Notes: generated from the sequence alone by a model not told the origin. Positions 17,635 through 27,613 are shown, numbered from the stretch's first letter. The stretch is DNA of 64,000 nucleotides from UBA3537 sp045561735 (GCA_045561735.1 JBJKXC010000017.1:30073-94072), one strand, 5' to 3'. Translations and numbers: made by a program.

Positions 17635-19449
17635 TTATATAGCTGCTTCTTTTTTAGTAGCATATTTTCGTTCCAATTCTGCTTGAAATTCTTCCATAAC
17701 GGGCCGAACTGTACTTTCAGGAATGTCAGAAATACGTATGTAAATAAGACCGTCCACAACATTGTTAAACAATGGATCTACATTAAAAGCAATCAGTCGA
17801 GCATTTTGTTTGATGTATTTTTTCAGCAAGACCGGAATCCGTAAAGCCCCAGGTTCGATTTCATCAATAATTTTATCAAATTTATTTAAATCCGCGTCAG
17901 TGACATCAAATACAAAATCTTTATCAGCGTCTTTAAGCTTGACCTTAAATTCCTTTTTGGGATTAACATATTGTGCCATATATTGATCGTAGTAATGGGA
18001 TTTCATAAACTCAATCATCAGCGATTTAGAAAAATTAGAAAAACGGTTGCTTATACTCACACCCCCAATGAGATATTTGTGATTGGGGTATTTTAAGGTC
18101 GTGTGAACAATTCCCTTCCACATTAGAAACAGCGGCATCGGTTTTTGTTGGTATGCTTTAATTATAAAGGCTCGCCCCAATTCTATGGATTGTTTCATAA
18201 TTTTATGAAATTCAGGTTCAAATCGAAATAATTTCTGAAGGTAAAACCCTTTTATCCCAAGAGCTTTGTAGAGATCTTCTCCAAAACCCATGCGATAAGC
18301 ACCTACTAAACATCTAGCAGCGCTGTCCCACAAAAACATGTGGCGGTAATTGTTGTCAAACGCATCTAAATCAATGGCGCGGTTACTTCCCTCACCAATG
18401 GCACGAAATGTAATTTCACGCAGCCGTCCAATTTCTATTAAAACATTGGGAATTAATAAGGCTGGTGCGAGAAAAACCTCATAGTTTTTACTCTCTAAAA
18501 GCCGGTGATTTTTGGCCCGTAAATTATCCACTTCTGAACACATAATTAGTGGATTGACTGCTGTGATTATTTTTTTCGGGGCCTTTTTTAGTTTGATGTT
18601 TTGGGCCAGTATTTTTAGCCGCTTTTGATGTTCAAAAGTATTGGAAAGCATATATGTCTTTTGACGCAGAAAAGCCGTGTAAGAGGGTAAATCGTTAAAT
18701 TGTTTCTGTTTTTTTACAGAAATAGGTCGCCCGATCCGAATCTTTATGATGCGTTGCTTTTGAGTTAACATTTCTGAAGGAAGCTTGGCAGTTCTTAGGT
18801 TATCACTCAATTTAGCTAAATGGTAAAAAAACGGACTGTTTTCTGCATGAAAATAGATGGGAACAATTGGTACTTCTGATTTTTTAGCCAATTTCATAAC
18901 CGTTGCCTCCCAGGGCTTGTCTACTAAAAGTTTTCCGTCTCTCTGCGTAGAGACTTCGCCTGCTGGAAACATCCCCAGTGGGTTGCAATCTTTCAGGTGC
19001 TTAAGTGCGCTTCTAAAACCGCCTATGCTGGATTTAGCATACTTGTGGTTTTCAAATGGATTGACCGGAAAAATGTAAGGCGCAAGCGGTTTTACTTTGT
19101 GAAGTATGAAATTACCGATGATTTTATAATCTGAACGTTGTTCCAATATAATTTTCAATAATAAAATTCCGTCAATTCCCCCAAGTGGGTGGTTGGAAAC
19201 AGTGATGAATCCATTATTTTTTGGTATGCGTTCTAAGTCTTCTTTTGGGATTTCAAATTTGATTTTAAAATCTTTCAAAATCCCATTTACAAAGTCAAGT
19301 CCTGTACGTTGCTTATTGCGGTTGTATATTTTATTTATTGTTGAAATATGAAGGAATTTCATCATCAACCATCCACAAAATGTTCCAATAAATCCAAAAT
19401 TTTCAAGTCTAATGGCTTTTGCAACTTCTTTGGATGTTAGCAGACTCAT
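17635..19449 (-). CDS. olsF: Bifunctional ornithine-lipid synthase OlsF-like (lysophospholipid acyltransferase + GNAT acyltransferase)
   Basis: 604 residues carrying two acyltransferases. The N-terminal PlsC-like domain (about residues 20-270) has SNHPLGGIDG (H-P-L-G-G-I-D variant of the acyltransferase box) and a later GMFPAGEVST block. The C-terminal GNAT/hemolysin-like acyl-ACP N-acyltransferase domain (about 300-520) has EIGRLREITFRAIGEGSNR and LGRAFI. This order matches OlsF of Flavobacterium johnsoniae, in which the C-terminal part N-acylates ornithine and the N-terminal part O-acylates the product. Its start overlaps the end of lysC by 4 bases. The architecture is seen; the aminolipid product is inferred from the family. 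Confidence 0.8.
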   Translation of the reverse strand: MSLLTSKEVAKAIRLENFGFIGTFCGWLMMKFLHISTINKIYNRNKQRTGLDFVNGILKDFKIKFEIPKEDLERIPKNNGFITVSNHPLGGIDGILLLKIILEQRSDYKIIGNFILHKVKPLAPYIFPVNPFENHKYAKSSIGGFRSALKHLKDCNPLGMFPAGEVSTQRDGKLLVDKPWEATVMKLAKKSEVPIVPIYFHAENSPFFYHLAKLSDNLRTAKLPSEMLTQKQRIIKIRIGRPISVKKQKQFNDLPSYTAFLRQKTYMLSNTFEHQKRLKILAQNIKLKKAPKKIITAVNPLIMCSEVDNLRAKNHRLLESKNYEVFLAPALLIPNVLIEIGRLREITFRAIGEGSNRAIDLDAFDNNYRHMFLWDSAARCLVGAYRMGFGEDLYKALGIKGFYLQKLFRFEPEFHKIMKQSIELGRAFIIKAYQQKPMPLFLMWKGIVHTTLKYPNHKYLIGGVSISNRFSNFSKSLMIEFMKSHYYDQYMAQYVNPKKEFKVKLKDADKDFVFDVTDADLNKFDKIIDEIEPGALRIPVLLKKYIKQNARLIAFNVDPLFNNVVDGLIYIRISDIPESTVRPVMEEFQAELERKYATKKEAAI

Positions 19450-20708
19450 ATATTTGCGGGCTTGGTTACTATTTGAACGGTTTTTGGCGTAACTTGTTTT
19501 ATTAAAACCGTTTTATTTTTTTCTATTTCGTCGATCGCTTCCGCAGTATGGTGTCGCAGGGTAAAAATATCCACTGTATTTTCAATAGAAACTTTGTATT
19601 TGGCTTTTAGTTGAAGTAATAGTGTCTCTAAATTATCAAAGTTATTTTCTATGCAGACAGTAAAACTAATTGCTGAATTTTGAATCAGATGCACTTTCAT
19701 ACTACAGCTATGTATGAGTTTGAAAATATGACTGATATTTTCTTCAACGATATAAGAAAAATCTAACGATGAAATCGATATTAGGATTTGATTTTCTCTT
19801 AAAATGTAACAAGGAATATTTGGGGTTAGCTGTAATCCTTTTCCAACTTGCGTTCCTGCATGTTTAGGCTTCAAAAAAGACTTTACAAACAAGGGAATTT
19901 CCTTACGCTGCAGCGGTTGTAATGTTTTAGGATGAATAACCGATGCCCCGTAATAGGAAAGTTCAATGGCCTCTTCATAGGACAAACTTCTCAACAGGGT
20001 TGCATTATCAAAGTAACGAGGATCTGCATTTAGAATTCCTGGAACATCTTTCCATACACAAACCTTTTTAGCATTTGTACAATAGGCAAAAATAGCAGCG
20101 CTGTAATCACTGCCCTCTCGGCCAAGTGTGGTTGTGAAATTATTCGCATCACTAGCGATAAACCCTTGTGTAACAAAACAGTTTTTAGAATTTAAAGCCT
20201 TTTTAATTTTTGCTTGTGTACTGTTCCAGTCTATTTTTGCATTTCGATAATTTCGATTAGTTTTGATTACTTCACGAGCATCCAGCCAGTTATTTTTTAC
20301 CCCTTTGTGGTTGAGATAGTAACTTATAATGGTTGTCGAGACCAACTCTCCATATCCGACGATTTGATCGTAAACAAAATTATAGTCAGGTGATTTATTA
20401 AGCTCAAAAAAGGCAGTAAGTTCCTGAAATAATTTTGAAACTGTTTTAAAAACTAAATGGGTTTCATTTTCAAATAATTCCAATAGAATAGCATTGTGGT
20501 ATTTTTGAATTTCTTGAATGCTACTTTGTAATTTGTGTTTTGAATGGTAATAATGGTCAATGACTTTCTCAAATGCATTAGTGGTTTTTCCCATGGCCGA
20601 AACAACAACAATTGTTTCAGTTGTTCCTGTGATTTTAAGAATTTTTTTAAGATTTTTAACACCTTGAGCATCTTTTACAGAAGCCCCTCCAAACTTTAAG
20701 ATTTGCAT
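19446..20708 (-). CDS. lysC: Aspartate kinase
   Basis: 420-residue enzyme phosphorylating aspartate, the entry to Lys, Thr, Met and diaminopimelate synthesis. It has the N-terminal kinase motif KFGGASVKDAQG (Ala in place of the usual Thr in the GGTS box), TTLGREGSDYSAAIFA (about residues 208-223) and a C-terminal regulatory region (about 300-400) resembling ACT domains. It is a monofunctional form without homoserine dehydrogenase. It overlaps the upstream GNAT gene by 13 bases and olsF by 4, indicating one transcript. Confidence 0.9.
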   Translation of the reverse strand: MQILKFGGASVKDAQGVKNLKKILKITGTTETIVVVSAMGKTTNAFEKVIDHYYHSKHKLQSSIQEIQKYHNAILLELFENETHLVFKTVSKLFQELTAFFELNKSPDYNFVYDQIVGYGELVSTTIISYYLNHKGVKNNWLDAREVIKTNRNYRNAKIDWNSTQAKIKKALNSKNCFVTQGFIASDANNFTTTLGREGSDYSAAIFAYCTNAKKVCVWKDVPGILNADPRYFDNATLLRSLSYEEAIELSYYGASVIHPKTLQPLQRKEIPLFVKSFLKPKHAGTQVGKGLQLTPNIPCYILRENQILISISSLDFSYIVEENISHIFKLIHSCSMKVHLIQNSAISFTVCIENNFDNLETLLLQLKAKYKVSIENTVDIFTLRHHTAEAIDEIEKNKTVLIKQVTPKTVQIVTKPANI

Positions 20709-21190
20709 GAATCCAATTTAGATAAATAATTTTTTATACCATGTTCATCTAAGTGTACTACATCCCAATCGCGTTTTACATCCGCGCCTTTGGCTTTGTA
20801 AAAGTCAATGGCATTGTAATTCCAATCAAGGACCTCCCAACACACTCGCTTGACTGCTAAATTTGCGGCATGTAGTACCACTTTATCCAGCAAGGCTGAA
20901 CCAATTCCTCTCCCACGCATATTTTTTGAAACGATCAAGTCTTCTAGATGTAACACCCGTCCTTTCCATGTAGAAAACCTTGTATATGTGAGGGCAATTC
21001 CTACAATTTTAGTATCCATTTCAGCAACAAAACATAAAAAGTCTGGAGATTTACCAAATCCAGAGGCTTTTAAATCTTCCACAGTCACTTCTACCGCATC
21101 AGGTTCCTTTTCGAAAATAGCCAGTTCAATAATCAGACTTAGTATCTGTTTAAGATCAATTTCTTTTGCTTCTCTTATGAGAAAATTCAT
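20696..21190 (-). CDS. GNAT family N-acetyltransferase
   Basis: 164 residues with the GNAT fold: an N-terminal IREAKEIDLKQILSLI, a central strand with FVAEMDTKIVGIALTY, and the acetyl-CoA loop VSKNMRGRGIGSALLDKV (about residues 90-107, matching R/QxxGxG/A), then NYNAIDFYKAKGA. It resembles the diamine N-acetyltransferase-like group, but the substrate is not fixed. It is first in the operon with lysC and olsF. Confidence 0.8.
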   Translation of the reverse strand: MNFLIREAKEIDLKQILSLIIELAIFEKEPDAVEVTVEDLKASGFGKSPDFLCFVAEMDTKIVGIALTYTRFSTWKGRVLHLEDLIVSKNMRGRGIGSALLDKVVLHAANLAVKRVCWEVLDWNYNAIDFYKAKGADVKRDWDVVHLDEHGIKNYLSKLDSCKS

Positions 21191-21269
21191 ACTTTTGTGT
21201 TCTTCCTCAAAGATACTTAAAACACTTTGATTTTTAGATCATAATTTTACAGGTCTCATTTGAAGATTG

Positions 21270-21277
21270 TAACTTTG
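21270..21277 (+). promoter_or_regulatory. Putative -7 promoter element of era
   Basis: TAACTTTG, a match to TAnnTTTG, 16 bases before the era ATG. This would give a very short leader. A second match (TACTTTTG, 21190-21197) lies further up and overlaps the start of the divergent GNAT gene. Confidence 0.5.
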
Positions 21278-21293
21278 TATAAATTTTTAAACT

Positions 21294-22172
21294 ATGCATA
21301 AAGCTGGCTTTGTCAATATTATTGGAAATCCTAACGTGGGGAAATCAACCCTCATGAATGCATTTATTGGTGAAAAACTATCCATTATCACTTCCAAGGC
21401 CCAAACCACACGCCACCGGATTTTGGGTATTGTCAACGGCGATGATTTTCAAATGGTTTTATCCGATACTCCAGGAATTATCAAGCCTGCTTATGAGTTG
21501 CAATCCTCTATGATGGATGCGGTTAATTCAGCTTTTGAAGATGCAGATCTTTTAATATACATGGTAGAAATTGGAGAAATAGAACTAAAAGATGCTGCTT
21601 TTTTTAAAAAAATAACTGACACCAAAACTCCAGTTTTATTATTACTCAATAAAATTGATCAGTCTGACCAAGAAACGCTGGAAACCCAAGCTGGGCTCTG
21701 GCAATCTAAGGTTCCGAATGCCGAATTTTATCCAATTTCAGCATTGACAGGCTTCAACGTTAAAAATGTATTCAGTCGTCTTGTAGAATTGTTGCCAGCC
21801 TCTCCAGCCTATTTCCCAAAAGACCAATTAACGGACAAGCCGGAACGGTTTTTTGTGAATGAAAAAATTAGGGAAAAAATACTAATGCATTACAAAAGAG
21901 AAATACCATACGCAGTTGAGGTGGATACAGAAGAATTTTTTGAAGAAGAGAAAATCATACGAATGCGCTCTGTTATCATGGTCGAACGTGAAACGCAAAA
22001 AGGCATTCTCATAGGGCATAAAGGCAGTGCTTTGAAGCGTGTTGGTGTTGAATCTCGAAAAGATTTAGAACAATTTTTTGGTAAACAAGTCCATTTAGAA
22101 CTTTATGTTAAAGTCAATAAAAATTGGCGTTCTAATCAGCAACAACTCAGACGTTTTGGCTACCAAAAGTAG
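21294..22172 (+). CDS. era: GTPase Era
   Basis: 292-residue GTPase that binds the 3' end of 16S rRNA and checks 30S maturation. It has the G1 box GNPNVGKSTLM (about residues 11-21), the DTPG box (LSDTPGII), NKID, and a C-terminal KH domain with GHKGSALKRVGVESR (about 242-256). The length is normal. It is followed by der 76 bases later, probably with a separate promoter. Confidence 0.96.
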   Translation: MHKAGFVNIIGNPNVGKSTLMNAFIGEKLSIITSKAQTTRHRILGIVNGDDFQMVLSDTPGIIKPAYELQSSMMDAVNSAFEDADLLIYMVEIGEIELKDAAFFKKITDTKTPVLLLLNKIDQSDQETLETQAGLWQSKVPNAEFYPISALTGFNVKNVFSRLVELLPASPAYFPKDQLTDKPERFFVNEKIREKILMHYKREIPYAVEVDTEEFFEEEKIIRMRSVIMVERETQKGILIGHKGSALKRVGVESRKDLEQFFGKQVHLELYVKVNKNWRSNQQQLRRFGYQK

Positions 22173-22221
22173 CTCACTCTATTTAAAACTGCAAATTCCT
22201 AACTCCCTGCCGGATATTTCC

Positions 22222-22229
22222 TACTTTTG
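22222..22229 (+). promoter_or_regulatory. Putative -7 promoter element of der
   Basis: TACTTTTG matches TAnnTTTG, 19 bases before the der ATG. There is no clear -33 TTG at the preferred spacing. Confidence 0.4.
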
Positions 22230-22248
22230 CAACTCTTAAAAACAATTT

Positions 22249-23553
22249 ATGGGAAACATCGTTGCCATTGTAGGACGCCCTAATGTCGGTAAATCCACAT
22301 TTTTTAATCGTTTGATTCAAAGACGGGAAGCCATTGTTGATGCTGTAAGTGGGGTTACGAGAGACCGCCATTATGGAAAAAGTGACTGGAATGGGCGAGA
22401 GTTTTCAGTGATTGATACAGGTGGGTATGTTCAAGGGAGCGATGACATTTTTGAAGCTGAAATTGACAAACAGGTTGAATTGGCCATTGACGAAGCAGAT
22501 GCCATTGTATTTATGGTGGATGTTGAAACAGGAGTAACCGGCATGGATGAAGATGTAGCTAAATTACTCCGCAAGGTAAAGAAGCCTGTTTTTTTAGTGG
22601 TCAATAAAGTTGATAATGCCAAACGCGCACAAGATGCGGTTGAATTTTACAGTTTAGGTTTGGGGGATTATTTTACCATTGCCAGTATCAATGGTAGTGG
22701 AACCGGAGATTTGTTAGATGCCTTAGTGGAGGCACTTCCTGATGCATCTGAATTTGAGGATTCAGAACTTCCCCGCTTTGCGGTTGTGGGGCGACCTAAT
22801 GCAGGAAAATCATCCTTTATCAATGCCTTGATAGGCGAGGAGCGCTACATTGTAACAGACATTGCGGGCACTACTAGAGATGCTATTGATACTAAATACA
22901 ATCGTTTTGGATTTGAATTTAACCTGGTAGATACAGCAGGGATTCGTCGCAAATCTAAAGTTAAAGGGGATTTAGAATTTTATTCGGTTATGCGCAGTGT
23001 TCGTGCTATTGAAAATGCAGATGTCTGTATGTTGGTGGTTGATGCCCAGCGCGGATTCGATGGTCAGGTCCAAAATATCTTTTGGTTAGCCCAACGTAAC
23101 CATAAAGGCATCGTTATTTTGGTCAATAAATGGGATTTGGTAGAAAAAGAAACCAAGACCACTAAAGATTTTGAAACCTACATCAAAAAACAAATTGAAC
23201 CGTTTACGGATGTCCCCATTGTATTTGTTTCTGCTTTGACAAAACAGCGTATTTTCAAGGCTATTGAAACCGCAGTAGGGGTTTATAAAAACCGCTCGAA
23301 ACGTATCAAGACCAGTCAACTCAACGAAGATTTGTTGCCTATCATTCAAAACACACCGCCACCGGCACTTAAGGGGAAGTATGTCAAAATCAAATATATT
23401 ATACAGTTGCCAACTCCGCAACCCCAATTTGCTTTTTTTTGTAATCTACCACAGTATGTTAAAGAACCCTACAAGCGTTTTTTGGAAAATAAGCTGCGTT
23501 CGATGTATGATTTTTGCGGGGTTCCAGTGACCCTTTTTATGCGCAAGAAGTAG
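22249..23553 (+). CDS. der: GTPase Der (double Era-like)
   Basis: 434-residue GTPase needed for 50S subunit assembly. It has two tandem G domains: G1 boxes GRPNVGKSTFFN (about residues 9-20) and GRPNAGKSSFIN (about 180-191), with DTGG and DTAG G3 boxes and VNKVD/VNKWD G4 boxes. A C-terminal KH-like domain ends in YDFCGVPVTLFMRKK. The length is as expected. The next gene is convergent, with a 19-base gap. Confidence 0.97.
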   Translation: MGNIVAIVGRPNVGKSTFFNRLIQRREAIVDAVSGVTRDRHYGKSDWNGREFSVIDTGGYVQGSDDIFEAEIDKQVELAIDEADAIVFMVDVETGVTGMDEDVAKLLRKVKKPVFLVVNKVDNAKRAQDAVEFYSLGLGDYFTIASINGSGTGDLLDALVEALPDASEFEDSELPRFAVVGRPNAGKSSFINALIGEERYIVTDIAGTTRDAIDTKYNRFGFEFNLVDTAGIRRKSKVKGDLEFYSVMRSVRAIENADVCMLVVDAQRGFDGQVQNIFWLAQRNHKGIVILVNKWDLVEKETKTTKDFETYIKKQIEPFTDVPIVFVSALTKQRIFKAIETAVGVYKNRSKRIKTSQLNEDLLPIIQNTPPPALKGKYVKIKYIIQLPTPQPQFAFFCNLPQYVKEPYKRFLENKLRSMYDFCGVPVTLFMRKK

Positions 23554-23572
23554 GGATTAAACTTCCTCTGAA

Positions 23573-23902
23573 TCAAATTTCAGATTTAATTTTCATAAGC
23601 TGATGTTTTACAGATTCCAGCTTCGTTATAATTTCAAAATTAGTTAAGGTTTTTCTTTTTTTAGACTTGAGATAAGTCTTGGCGCCTTCCAGCGTGTAGC
23701 CCTCTTCCTTAACCAGCCTAAAAATTATTTTTAAATTTTTTATATCCTCTGGTGTGAACCTACGGTTCCCCTTAGCATTTTTTTTTGGTTTTAAAATGTC
23801 AAATTCTCCATCCCAAAAGCGAATTAGAGAATTTTTAACTTTAAAAGCTTTGGCGACCTCACCAATGCTGTAATATAATTTTTTGGGTAGATCGACGTGC
23901 AT
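23573..23902 (-). CDS. MerR family transcriptional regulator
   Basis: 109 residues. The N-terminal MerR winged helix-turn-helix is clear: YYSIGEVAKAFKVKNSLIRFW (split: YYSIGEVA, SLIRFWDGEF) followed by GNRRFTPEDIKNLKII. The C-terminus is a short basic helical region; there is no metal-binding or effector domain. In Flavobacteriaceae this small MerR-type protein is often found beside an M23 peptidase gene, as here, where it starts one base after that gene's stop. Its target is unknown. Confidence 0.85.
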   Translation of the reverse strand: MHVDLPKKLYYSIGEVAKAFKVKNSLIRFWDGEFDILKPKKNAKGNRRFTPEDIKNLKIIFRLVKEEGYTLEGAKTYLKSKKRKTLTNFEIITKLESVKHQLMKIKSEI

Positions 23903-23903
23903 A

Positions 23904-24874
23904 TTAATCTAGGGATTGATTTTCAACAGAGGCTTTGATCAATAAATCGTTAAATTCTTCACTCGTGAGATTTCCATAATAAAAATTGAGCGGATTAATT
24001 CTACGTTTGTCCTTAAATATTTCATAGTGTAAATGCGGTGCCTGAGAGCGGCCAGAACTCCCTACAAATCCTATAATATCTCCACGTTTCACTTTTGATT
24101 GCGACGTACATTATATTTGTAAAGGTGTGCATACAAGCTCACATAGCCATAGCCGTGATCAATTCTAATGTGGCGGCCATAACCTGAAGACCGTGAATCA
24201 ACCCGCTTTACAATGCCATCTCCACTAGCGTATATAGGCGTGCCTCGTGGCGCTGTAAAGTCCATGCCATAGTGAAATTTGCGGATTTTTGTAAAAGGAT
24301 CTGTGCGGTAACCATATCCAGAAGCCATTCGGGTTAAATCTTCATTTTTTATAGGTTGAATCGCAGGAATTCTTGCCAAAAAGTTTTCTTTGTCTTTGGC
24401 TAAATTTGTAATCTCATCTAAAGACTTGGATTGAATAACAATTCGTTTTTGTAAAACATCCAAGCGTTTGTGCGTGGATGCAATGAGATTGGAGTTTTTA
24501 TAGCCTTCGAATTTACTGTAACGGTTTACTCCTCCAAACCCTTGGGTGCGCTGGGACTCAGGGATTGGGTTGGCTTCAAAATAGAGGCGGTAAATGGTAT
24601 TGTCGCGTTCTTCAATATTTTGAAGTACTGATTCAATATCATTCATTTTTTGGTTTAAAATAGTGTATTGAAGTTCCATGTTTTGAAGCTCTCGATTGAG
24701 GGCTTTTTCTTTTGGAGATTCAAAGTAATAGCTGCCAACTAAGACAAAAAGGAAACCAAAAAGGCCAGATGCCAGTAAAAAGCCGAAAAAATATTTAGCC
24801 GTGGTAGATTTACTTGTCGTAATTTGGCGGTACGAAAGCGTTTCATGATCGTAATAATATTTTACACTCGACAT
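23904..24874 (-). pseudogene. M23 family murein metallopeptidase, split by a one-base frameshift
   Basis: Two adjacent reading frames form one protein of about 323 residues. The first (24874-24089) has a membrane anchor (about residues 27-47), a coiled coil, and the peptidase start FHYGMDFTAPRGTPIY with the first zinc ligands, plus SLYAHL. The second (to 23904) carries the essential HLH motif (SQAPHLHYEIF). The break is at the T run 24093-24096 (AAAA on the minus strand); one extra A would restore NQKVKRGDIIGF. As written, the product lacks HxH and should be inactive. Sequencing error is equally possible. It is divergent from alaS and upstream of the MerR gene. Confidence 0.8.
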
Positions 24875-24942
24875 TGGCTAAAAAGTTCTATTTTTGTTAT
24901 GAATTTAGACTCATAGGGGAAAAGATTCACACTCAACAAAGA

Positions 24943-24950
24943 TAATTTTG
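24943..24950 (+). promoter_or_regulatory. Putative -7 promoter element of alaS
   Basis: TAATTTTG matches TAnnTTTG, 45 bases before the alaS ATG, in the 120-base gap shared with the divergent M23 gene. The -33 partner is weak. Confidence 0.4.
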
Positions 24951-24994
24951 TTTTTGTAGGAAACCAAATTATTTGATAAAGCTTAACACTATAC

Positions 24995-27613
24995 ATGAAA
25001 TCTAAAGAAATACGAGCGCAGTTTTTAAAGTTTTTTGAAGCCAAAAACCATCAGATTGTTCCCTCTGCTCCTATGGTTGTAAAAGACGATCCTTCTCTTA
25101 TGTTTGTCAATGCAGGTATGGTTCCTTTCAAAGACTACTTCATTGGGAATGCCACGCCACCAAGCCTGAGATTGACCGATACTCAAAAGTGTTTGAGAGT
25201 TTCTGGTAAGCACAATGATTTAGAAGAAGTGGGTTATGACACCTATCACCAAACACTATTTGAGATGTTGGGCAATTGGAGTTTTGGAGATTATTTTAAA
25301 AAAGAAGCCATAAATTGGGCATGGACCCTGCTAACAGAGGTTTATAAAATTGACAAAAACAATTTATACGTGACCGTCTTTGAAGGCGATTCAAAAGATG
25401 AAACTGCGATGGATGAAGAGGCCTTTTCCATATGGAAATCGATAGTAGAGGAAGATCGTATTATAATGGGCAATAAAAAAGATAATTTTTGGGAAATGGG
25501 CAGTCAGGGGCCTTGTGGTCCTTGCAGCGAAATTCATGTAGACATCAGATCAGATGAAGAAAAGGCAAAGATACCAGGTAACGAATTGGTCAATAAAGAC
25601 CATCCTCATGTGATTGAAATTTGGAATTTGGTTTTTATGCAATACAATAGAAAATCCGATGGAAGTCTTGATGATCTGCCTCTAAAACACATTGATACCG
25701 GAATGGGCTTTGAACGCTTGTGTATGGTGCTTCAAGGGGTTCAATCTAATTACGATACAGATATTTTTACACCCATTATTAGAGAAATTGAAGCCATTTC
25801 TGGAAAAGATTATGGAAAAGACACACAGCATGATGTTGCCATTCGTGTCATCTCTGACCACATTCGAGCCGTAGTTTTTTCCATTGCTGATGGACAATTG
25901 CCAAGCAATACTGGCGCTGGCTATGTCATTCGTAGAATATTGAGGCGTGCAGTACGTTACGGATTTACTTTTTTAGATCAAAAAGAACCTTTTATGTACC
26001 GTCTGGTCAATGTTTTGATAAAAAATATGGGCCAAACTTTTCCGGAGTTAAAAACTCAAAAACAGCTCATTCAGAACGTCATTAAAGAAGAAGAATCCTC
26101 TTTCTTGAAAACCTTAGACCAAGGATTGGTACTTTTAGATCGGATGATCAATACCATTGATGGCGATACCATTTCAGGTGAAAAAGCATTTGAACTTTAC
26201 GACACTTATGGATTTCCAGTAGATTTAACAGCACTTATTCTACAAGAAAAAAACTTAAAACTGGACCATGCTGGGTTTCAAGAACAACTTGAAAAGCAAA
26301 AAAACAGGTCGCGAGCAGCAAGTGAAGTGTCTACAGAAGATTGGACCGTACTTCGGGAAGACGATGAACAGGAATTCATTGGCTATGATCTCTTAAAAAC
26401 AGATGTAAAGCTCGTTCGCTATCGAAAAGAGGTGTCTACAAAACACGGCACACAATACCAACTGGTTTTTAACCTGACGCCCTTTTATGCTGAAGGTGGT
26501 GGGCAAGTAGGAGATAAAGGCTATTTGGAAGCTTTAAATGGAGATGTTATCTTTATTTTGAATACAAAAAAAGAAAACAATGTTACTATTCACATCGCTC
26601 AAAGTTTACCGAAGAATCTGACGGATACTTTCGCTGCTGTAGTTGACGTAAAACAACGTTTTAGAATCGAATGTAATCATACCGCTACCCATTTACTACA
26701 TCAAGCCTTGCGTGAGATTTTAGGCACGCATGTGGAACAAAAGGGCAGTGCAGTACACTCGAAATATTTAAGGTTTGATTTTTCTCATTTTTCAAAAATG
26801 ACAAACGATGAAGTTCAGGAAGTTGAAAACTTCGTAAATGCGAGAATTGAGGGCCGTTTACCATTAGAGGAGCAACGTTCTGTTCCCATGAATCAAGCCG
26901 TTTCACAAGGAGCTATAGCTTTGTTTGGAGAGAAATATGGCGATGTCGTTCGAACCATTAAATTTGGCAAATCCATAGAACTTTGTGGGGGTACCCATGT
27001 AAAAAACACAGCGGATATTTGGTATTTTAAAATTAAATCTGAAGGCGCTGTTGCTGCCGGTATCCGTCGCATAGAAGCCATTACATCTGATGCCGTAAAA
27101 GATTTTTTCAGTGAAAGCAATCACCAATTCAACCAAGTTAAAGCCTTGCTCAATAATGCTACGGATCCTGTCAAGTCTTTAACAGATCTAAAACTTGAAA
27201 ATAATCATTTGAAAAAAGAAGTAGAGCACTTGCTAAAAGAGAAGGCAATGACTGCTAAAACGCAATTGGTAGGTGAGATAAAAAAAACAAATGGGTATCA
27301 TTTCTTAGCCCGACAATTAAATTTGGACGCTATCAGCCTTAAAACCATTGCATTTGAGATTGGGCAACAATATGACGATTTGGTTCTTGTATTGGCTTCT
27401 AACTACAATGGAAAAGCACTTTTAAGTTGTTATATTTCTAAGCCCCTGGCGGCGTCTATGGACTTGAACGCAAGCAAAATCATTCGTAGCTTGGGACCTC
27501 TTATTGGTGGTGGAGGTGGTGGACAAGCTTTTTTCGCAACTGCTGGCGGGAAAAAGCCTGATGGCATCCCTGAAGCACTGCAAAAGGCTTCAGAAATAAT
27601 ATCCGACGCTTAG
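24995..27613 (+). CDS. alaS: Alanine-tRNA ligase
   Basis: 872-residue class II synthetase. The N-terminal catalytic core starts KSKEIRAQFLKFFEAKNH and has VGYDTYHQTLFEMLGNWSFGDYF in pieces (LFEMLGNWSFGDYF). The editing domain shows HTATHLLHQALRE (about residues 560-572) and ELCGGTHV (about 664-671), the zinc/editing site that clears Ser- and Gly-tRNA-Ala. A C-terminal DHHA1-like domain has LGPLIGGGGGGQ. The length is standard. Confidence 0.97.
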   Translation: MKSKEIRAQFLKFFEAKNHQIVPSAPMVVKDDPSLMFVNAGMVPFKDYFIGNATPPSLRLTDTQKCLRVSGKHNDLEEVGYDTYHQTLFEMLGNWSFGDYFKKEAINWAWTLLTEVYKIDKNNLYVTVFEGDSKDETAMDEEAFSIWKSIVEEDRIIMGNKKDNFWEMGSQGPCGPCSEIHVDIRSDEEKAKIPGNELVNKDHPHVIEIWNLVFMQYNRKSDGSLDDLPLKHIDTGMGFERLCMVLQGVQSNYDTDIFTPIIREIEAISGKDYGKDTQHDVAIRVISDHIRAVVFSIADGQLPSNTGAGYVIRRILRRAVRYGFTFLDQKEPFMYRLVNVLIKNMGQTFPELKTQKQLIQNVIKEEESSFLKTLDQGLVLLDRMINTIDGDTISGEKAFELYDTYGFPVDLTALILQEKNLKLDHAGFQEQLEKQKNRSRAASEVSTEDWTVLREDDEQEFIGYDLLKTDVKLVRYRKEVSTKHGTQYQLVFNLTPFYAEGGGQVGDKGYLEALNGDVIFILNTKKENNVTIHIAQSLPKNLTDTFAAVVDVKQRFRIECNHTATHLLHQALREILGTHVEQKGSAVHSKYLRFDFSHFSKMTNDEVQEVENFVNARIEGRLPLEEQRSVPMNQAVSQGAIALFGEKYGDVVRTIKFGKSIELCGGTHVKNTADIWYFKIKSEGAVAAGIRRIEAITSDAVKDFFSESNHQFNQVKALLNNATDPVKSLTDLKLENNHLKKEVEHLLKEKAMTAKTQLVGEIKKTNGYHFLARQLNLDAISLKTIAFEIGQQYDDLVLVLASNYNGKALLSCYISKPLAASMDLNASKIIRSLGPLIGGGGGGQAFFATAGGKKPDGIPEALQKASEIISDA

